Positions 6,972 to 9,995 of a stretch of DNA of 9,995 nt are shown in pieces. The position numbers were made by a program, and so were the translations under genes. The stretch lies in NCBI GenBank assembly GCA_044356825.1, contig JBIKVM010000105.1, positions 1-9,995 on the forward strand. The letters run 5' to 3'. The notes below the pieces were generated by a model. It was not told the origin of the DNA, searched no databases, and saw only the letters and a list, made by a program, of their open reading frames with translations. The stretch is from JAUREX01 sp044356825. GTDB lineage: Bacteria > Pseudomonadota > Alphaproteobacteria > Rhodobacterales > Rhodobacteraceae. Each line of letters starts with the position of its first letter. The first letter of the stretch is position 1.

Positions 6972-7520
6972 ATGTATCCGATCGACGATCTTTCTTGCCG
7001 CGCGGGGCGGATCGGCCTTGCGGCCATGCCGGGGCGTGGGGGCGACTATGCCGGCGATCTGGCGGCGATCCGCGCCTGGGGGCCCGCCGTCGTGATCTCG
7101 ATGACGCCCGACGACGATCTCGCGCGCCACGGGGCCGCGACGCTCGGGGCGGATCTGGCGGCGGCGGGCATCCTCTGGCGGCAGGTCGCGACCGAGGATT
7201 ACGGCGTGCCGGGCCCTGGCGCCGCGCCCGCCTGGGCGCTGGCCTCGCGCGATGCCGCGCGCGCGCTCGGCGCGGGCGGGCGGGTGCTCGCGCATTGCGT
7301 CGCGGGCTGCGGCCGGTCGGGGATGGCACTCTTGCGCCTCATGGTCGAGGCGGGCGAGGCGCCGGGCGTGGCGCTCGCACGGCTACGCGCCGCGCGCCCC
7401 TGCGCGGTCGAGCGGCCCGCGCAATTCGACTGGGCGGCCGAGCCATGGAGGGCGGAGGGGGGTGAGAGGCCGGGCGCGACCCAGGCGGACCCCGTTGCGG
7501 CTGCTTCCTTCCGGACCTGA
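6972..7520 (+). CDS. Small cysteine-based (dual-specificity/tyrosine type) phosphatase
   Basis: 182-residue predicted phosphatase of the HCx5R class. The P-loop HCVAGCGRSG (108-117) supplies the nucleophile C109 and the phosphate-binding R115. D76 in TEDYGVPG is the likely general acid, by analogy with the family. The substrate is unknown. ATG 6972 is chosen because AGGGAGGG (6956-6963) lies eight bases upstream. The gene runs divergently from dnaX with 79 bases between starts. The domain seems to end near residue 157; from about residue 165 the frame reads the antisense strand of the SRP RNA gene (7464-7557), so the Ala/Gly/Pro-rich C-terminal tail is probably a by-product of missing an earlier stop. 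A role in protein rather than small-molecule dephosphorylation is not established. Confidence 0.82.
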   Translation: MYPIDDLSCRAGRIGLAAMPGRGGDYAGDLAAIRAWGPAVVISMTPDDDLARHGAATLGADLAAAGILWRQVATEDYGVPGPGAAPAWALASRDAARALGAGGRVLAHCVAGCGRSGMALLRLMVEAGEAPGVALARLRAARPCAVERPAQFDWAAEPWRAEGGERPGATQADPVAAASFRT

Positions 7521-7557
7521 CCGGGTTGGCGGGGCGACTGCCCGCGCCGACCTCTCG
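7464..7557 (-). ncRNA. ffs: Signal recognition particle RNA, small bacterial type (4.5S)
   Basis: RNA scaffold that binds Ffh to form the signal recognition particle, which delivers nascent membrane proteins to the inner membrane. The minus strand carries the hallmark GGTCAGGTCCGGAAGGAAGC core (plus-strand 7522-7503), continuing CAGCCGCAAC, with the GGAA tetraloop and the asymmetric loop that Ffh recognises. The ends pair as expected: GAGAGG-T-CGG at the 5' side with CCGGCCTCTC at the 3' side, closing a single long hairpin. About 93 nt agrees with the small SRP RNA of Gram-negative bacteria. Exact ends are approximate; GGGGT/ACCCC could extend the stem to about 7562 and 7459. No T-run terminator follows, so the 3' end may be made by processing. 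Confidence 0.93.
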
Positions 7558-7562
7558 ACCCC

Positions 7563-7591
7563 TAGATAGGCTGCCCCGCCGCCGGTTGCAA
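7563..7591 (-). promoter_or_regulatory. Probable ffs promoter
   Basis: On the minus strand TTGCAA (7591-7586) and TATCTA (7568-7563) are separated by 17 bases. They match four and three of six consensus bases. Transcription would start about seven bases later, at 7556, which is exactly the first base of the terminal GAGAGG stem of the SRP RNA. This agreement with the RNA structure is the main support. Confidence 0.5.
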
Positions 7592-7643
7592 CATCGCCGC
7601 CGCGCTCTGCATCGGCGCACATGTCCCGCGCGCTTTTCGCCAA

Positions 7644-7672
7644 GCGACAATCCCCGCCCGCAACCCTATTTG
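7644..7672 (+). promoter_or_regulatory. Possible promoter of the flavodoxin gene
   Basis: GCGACA (7644-7649) and TATTTG (7667-7672) match four and three of six sigma-70 consensus bases, with a 17-base spacer, and lie 35 bases before the ATG at 7707. The gene has no upstream partner on its strand, so it needs a promoter in this gap. This is the best candidate, but a weak one. Confidence 0.28.
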
Positions 7673-7706
7673 CCCTCCGTCACACTTGCACTCCGGAGCA
7701 CCGACC

Positions 7707-8294
7707 ATGACCCGCATCACCGTCGTCTTCTATTCCACCTACGGCACCAACCACGCCATCGCCGATGCCGCCGCCGAGGCCGCCCGCGCCGCCGGCGCCG
7801 AGGTTCGCGTCCGCCGCATCCCCGAGACCGCGCCGGCCGAGGTCGTGGCCAGCCAGGACGGCTGGAAGGCCGAGGCCGAGCGCGCAGCCGCCATCCCCGC
7901 CGTCGCGGCCGAGGATCTCGAATGGGCCGATGGCGTCTTCCTCGCCTCGCCCACGCGCTATGGCGGCATGGCCAGCCAGACGCGCGCCTGGCTCGACACG
8001 CTGGGCGGGCTGTGGATGAAGGGCGCGCTTGCCGGCAAGGCGATCAGCGTCGCGGCCAGCGCCCAGAACGCCAACGGCGGCGCCGAGGGCGCGATCATGC
8101 AGACCTATGTCTCGGCGATGCATTTCGGGATGATCCCGGTCGCGCCGGGCTATACCGACCCCGTGAAGTTCGAGGACGGCGGCTGCCCCTACGGCTTCGC
8201 CGGCCGCGGCGGCGTCCTCGACGAGGTCGCCCGCCGCTCGCTCGCCCACCAGGCCCGCCGGCTGGTCGCGATCGCGGCCAAACTCTCGGCCTGA
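7707..8294 (+). CDS. Flavodoxin-family protein, WrbA-like NAD(P)H:quinone oxidoreductase
   Basis: 195-residue predicted FMN-binding oxidoreductase. WrbA proteins reduce quinones by two electrons with NAD(P)H, avoiding semiquinone radicals. The FMN phosphate loop is YSTYGTNHAIADA (9-21), and the family signature SPTRYGGMASQTRAWLDTLGGLW is at 81-103. PYGFAGRGG at 161-169 occupies the place of the WrbA PYGA loop, but the following glycine-rich stretch is much shorter than in E. coli WrbA, so strict orthology is uncertain. ATG 7707 is preferred: GGAG (7695-7698) lies eight bases upstream. A TTG at 7686 would extend the N-terminus ahead of the first beta strand. The gene stands alone and converges on the methyltransferase gene 44 bases downstream. 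Confidence 0.88.
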   Translation: MTRITVVFYSTYGTNHAIADAAAEAARAAGAEVRVRRIPETAPAEVVASQDGWKAEAERAAAIPAVAAEDLEWADGVFLASPTRYGGMASQTRAWLDTLGGLWMKGALAGKAISVAASAQNANGGAEGAIMQTYVSAMHFGMIPVAPGYTDPVKFEDGGCPYGFAGRGGVLDEVARRSLAHQARRLVAIAAKLSA

Positions 8295-8303
8295 CCCCCC
8301 GAA

Positions 8304-8333
8304 GCCGCGCCCCCGCCCGGGTGGGGGCGTGGC
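8304..8333. terminator. GC hairpin between convergent genes
   Basis: GCCGCGCCCCC (8304-8314) and GGGGGCGTGGC (8323-8333) pair over eleven positions with one G-U, around an eight-base loop. The hairpin lies nine bases past the flavodoxin stop and five bases past the end of the convergent methyltransferase gene. Its placement suits a shared terminator. Neither side has a T run, so classical intrinsic termination is doubtful; it may instead block exonucleases or define mRNA ends. Confidence 0.45.
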
Positions 8334-8338
8334 CCTGG

Positions 8339-9577
8339 TCAGACCTTCTCGAGGAAGAGGTCGCTGAAGGTCGAGTTCAGGAGCCAGTCGCGGCTCTGCT
8401 GGCGCGGCACGCCCGTTTCGTCGATGACCGAGATCCTGAAGCCTGCGCGCTCGATCATGTCGAGAAAATCGCCCGCCGCCATCTGCGCGGCGAACGAGAT
8501 GGGCGCGTATTCCACGATCATCCGCAACCCCTCCATCGTCGAGAGCCATGGCAGTGCCGCCTTCAGGATGATCGGCTCCGCCCCCTCTGCGTCGATCTTG
8601 AGCACGTCGATCCGTTCCGGCCCCGCGAGCAGCTCGAGCGGGGCGGCGCGCACCTCGATCACCTCATGCGTCTCGTTGAAGGCCGTGAAATCGAGTGCTT
8701 CGCGCACATAGCTCGCAGACCCCTTGTAGCGGCGCGGGACGGCGAAACGCAGGATGCCCTCTTCGGCCATTACCGCCGCCTGCACGACCTTCGCGCGGCC
8801 GTGATAGCCGTTGACCGAGACCGAATTCTCCATCAACTCGCACATGCGCGGGTTGGCGTCGATCGCGACGACGCTGCCGGACCGTGTCACGGCCTTGCAG
8901 GCGAGCAGCGTGAAATACCCGCAATTCGCCCCGATATCGACAACCCGCATGCCGGGGCGCACCACATCGAGGAACGCCTTGGTGATCCATTTCTCCCAGT
9001 GACCGTCGAAGAGGATGTGGGGGGTCAGGCTGATGTCCTGCGCGTCAAGGTAGATCTTCTGCCCCGTCGACAGGGCCGTGAGGATCGTGTTGTTGCCCAT
9101 GTAGGCGATGGGCCGGTCGCACTTGGCCATGGCCGCCGCCGGAACCGACTTGACGGCAAGGCCCGAAAGCATCTTGCGCACGAATTGGGTTCCGATCCCC
9201 TCGCGCGCCAGCGCTTGGTTTGCGCGAGCCGCGCCGAGCGATGCCGCGAGGCTGTCGCTGAGCGCGCCGAGATGCCGCGACACGCCGATGCCGCTTCGGC
9301 CGTGCTCCATCACGACAAAGACATCGTTGGCCAGGATCGGCACGCCCTCGATCAGCACATGCGCGAGCAGGGCAGGGGCCATGCGATCGAGCTGGCCCTT
9401 GTGCACGACGCTGAACGCGACATCCGCCTCGCCCTCGAGATCGAAACCGACCGCGTCCCGCACCTGATCGACCATCTCGGCCGGGACACGGCGCTTGCCC
9501 GCGGTCGCGCTCGTGTTCAGATAATCGATGATCTCAATCCAGTGTCGATCCATCTTCAGTGCTCCGATGTCGGTCAT
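8339..9577 (-). CDS. FkbM family SAM-dependent methyltransferase
   Basis: 412-residue predicted methyltransferase. FkbM enzymes transfer methyl groups from S-adenosylmethionine, often to hydroxyls of sugars or secondary metabolites. The C-terminal domain (about 185-405) has the family marks: VVDIGANCGYFTLLA (212-226) as SAM motif I, AIDANPR (238-244) with acidic D240, and DVLKIDAEGAEP (324-335). The N-terminal region of about 150 residues I do not recognise. The start is uncertain: ATG 9577 overlaps the upstream glycosyltransferase stop as ATGA but has no ribosome site, while ATG 9553 follows GGAG by eight bases and gives 404 residues. Both suggest coupling to the glycosyltransferase, so modification of a surface glycan is a reasonable inference; the acceptor is not known. 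Confidence 0.88.
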   Translation of the reverse strand: MTDIGALKMDRHWIEIIDYLNTSATAGKRRVPAEMVDQVRDAVGFDLEGEADVAFSVVHKGQLDRMAPALLAHVLIEGVPILANDVFVVMEHGRSGIGVSRHLGALSDSLAASLGAARANQALAREGIGTQFVRKMLSGLAVKSVPAAAMAKCDRPIAYMGNNTILTALSTGQKIYLDAQDISLTPHILFDGHWEKWITKAFLDVVRPGMRVVDIGANCGYFTLLACKAVTRSGSVVAIDANPRMCELMENSVSVNGYHGRAKVVQAAVMAEEGILRFAVPRRYKGSASYVREALDFTAFNETHEVIEVRAAPLELLAGPERIDVLKIDAEGAEPIILKAALPWLSTMEGLRMIVEYAPISFAAQMAAGDFLDMIERAGFRISVIDETGVPRQQSRDWLLNSTFSDLFLEKV

Positions 9578-9995
9578 GTGGCGTTCGGTCGGTTCGGCGC
9601 GGCGTCGGATTTCGACACGCTGCGCAAGTGCGGCCTTCCCGCGCCCCTCTCCTCTCCCTCCACCGCCGCGATCAGGTCGCGGGCGACGTCGTCCCAGCTG
9701 CGCAGGCGCGTGCGGGCGATGCGGGCCTCGAGGGCGCGGCGGTGGTCGGGGTCGGCGATCAGGCGGCGGCAGGCGGCGGCGATGCTCGCGACCGAGAGCG
9801 GGTCGCAATATTCGACCATCTCGCCCCCGACCTCGGGGAGCGAGGTCGCCCGCGCCACGACCGAGGTCTTGCCATAGCTCAGCGCCTCGCCGACGGTGAG
9901 GCCCCAGCCTTCGGCGAGGCTCGCCTGGATGCAGAACAGGCTCTCGCGGTAGAGATAGTCGAGATCGCGGTCCGAGGGGGACGACACGATCTCGA
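9574..9995 (-). CDS. Glycosyltransferase (GT4-like), C-terminal part, cut by window edge
   Basis: Partial gene: its 5' part lies beyond the right edge and the visible reading frame stays open to the last base. About 140 residues are visible. They contain SLAEGWGLTVGEALSYGK, with the two glutamates of the E-x7-E motif of GT-B retaining glycosyltransferases (EGWGLTVGE), and then SVVARATSLPEVGG, the nucleotide-sugar binding part. These enzymes add sugars to polysaccharide or glycolipid acceptors on the inner face of the membrane. The C-terminal tail after about residue 115 is low-complexity and charged. A GTG at 9987 lies inside the conserved region and is not the true start. The stop codon overlaps the methyltransferase ATG, which places both genes in one transcription unit. 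Confidence 0.85.
   Translation of the reverse strand, partial: EIVSSPSDRDLDYLYRESLFCIQASLAEGWGLTVGEALSYGKTSVVARATSLPEVGGEMVEYCDPLSVASIAAACRRLIADPDHRRALEARIARTRLRSWDDVARDLIAAVEGEERGAGRPHLRSVSKSDAAPNRPNAT

Noticed and set aside
6893..7027. Upstream extension of the dnaX frame with extra Met codons
   Set aside because: It overlaps the divergent phosphatase start, and the DnaX family begins at the MAETSAQGY Met.
7686..7706. Earlier TTG start for the flavodoxin gene
   Set aside because: It adds seven residues before the first beta strand and swallows the GGAG ribosome site that serves the ATG at 7707.
7526..9877. A 783-codon plus-strand open frame over the flavodoxin, methyltransferase and glycosyltransferase genes
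   Set aside because: It crosses the ffs promoter, the flavodoxin gene in another frame and two genes in antisense. No domain is recognisable.

Overview
The window is very GC-rich (I estimate roughly two thirds G+C) and densely coded. Gene content and protein style point to an alphaproteobacterium, most likely of the Rhodobacterales. The main reasons are a DUF1013/TrcR-type regulator (an alphaproteobacterial family), a DnaX ending in DDDWDPFEES, and ThrS and cold-shock proteins of alphaproteobacterial type. I see no transposase, integrase, CRISPR array or tRNA. Apart from the right end, the window is chromosomal housekeeping DNA.

Layout. Bases 25-4163 carry four plus-strand genes, each probably its own or a short transcription unit. 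They are uppP (undecaprenyl-diphosphate recycling for cell-wall synthesis), thrS (threonyl-tRNA synthetase), a cspA-type cold-shock gene with its own AT-rich promoter and a structured leader of about 108 nt, and trcR (DUF1013, predicted cell-cycle regulator). trcR converges on a tight minus-strand operon, dnaX-ybaB-recR (read from 6892 down to 4172). This is the classical bacterial arrangement of clamp-loader tau subunit, nucleoid-associated protein and recombination mediator, and the stop and start signals almost touch.

Divergent from dnaX is a small HCx5R phosphatase gene (6972-7520). Its 3' end runs antisense into the signal recognition particle RNA (ffs, 4.5S type, minus strand, about 7464-7557). 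ffs has its own recognisable promoter. A plus-strand WrbA-like flavodoxin gene follows (7707-8294) and converges, across a strong GC hairpin, on a minus-strand pair. That pair is a group-4-type glycosyltransferase cut by the window edge and an FkbM-family SAM methyltransferase, whose starts and stops overlap or lie 20 nt apart. It is the only accessory-looking part and is probably the edge of a surface-glycan cluster.

I found no convincing undescribed multi-gene system. The items most worth a second look are the phosphatase/SRP-RNA antisense overlap, mutually exclusive helices in the cspA leader, and an unassigned N-terminal region of about 150 residues on the FkbM protein.
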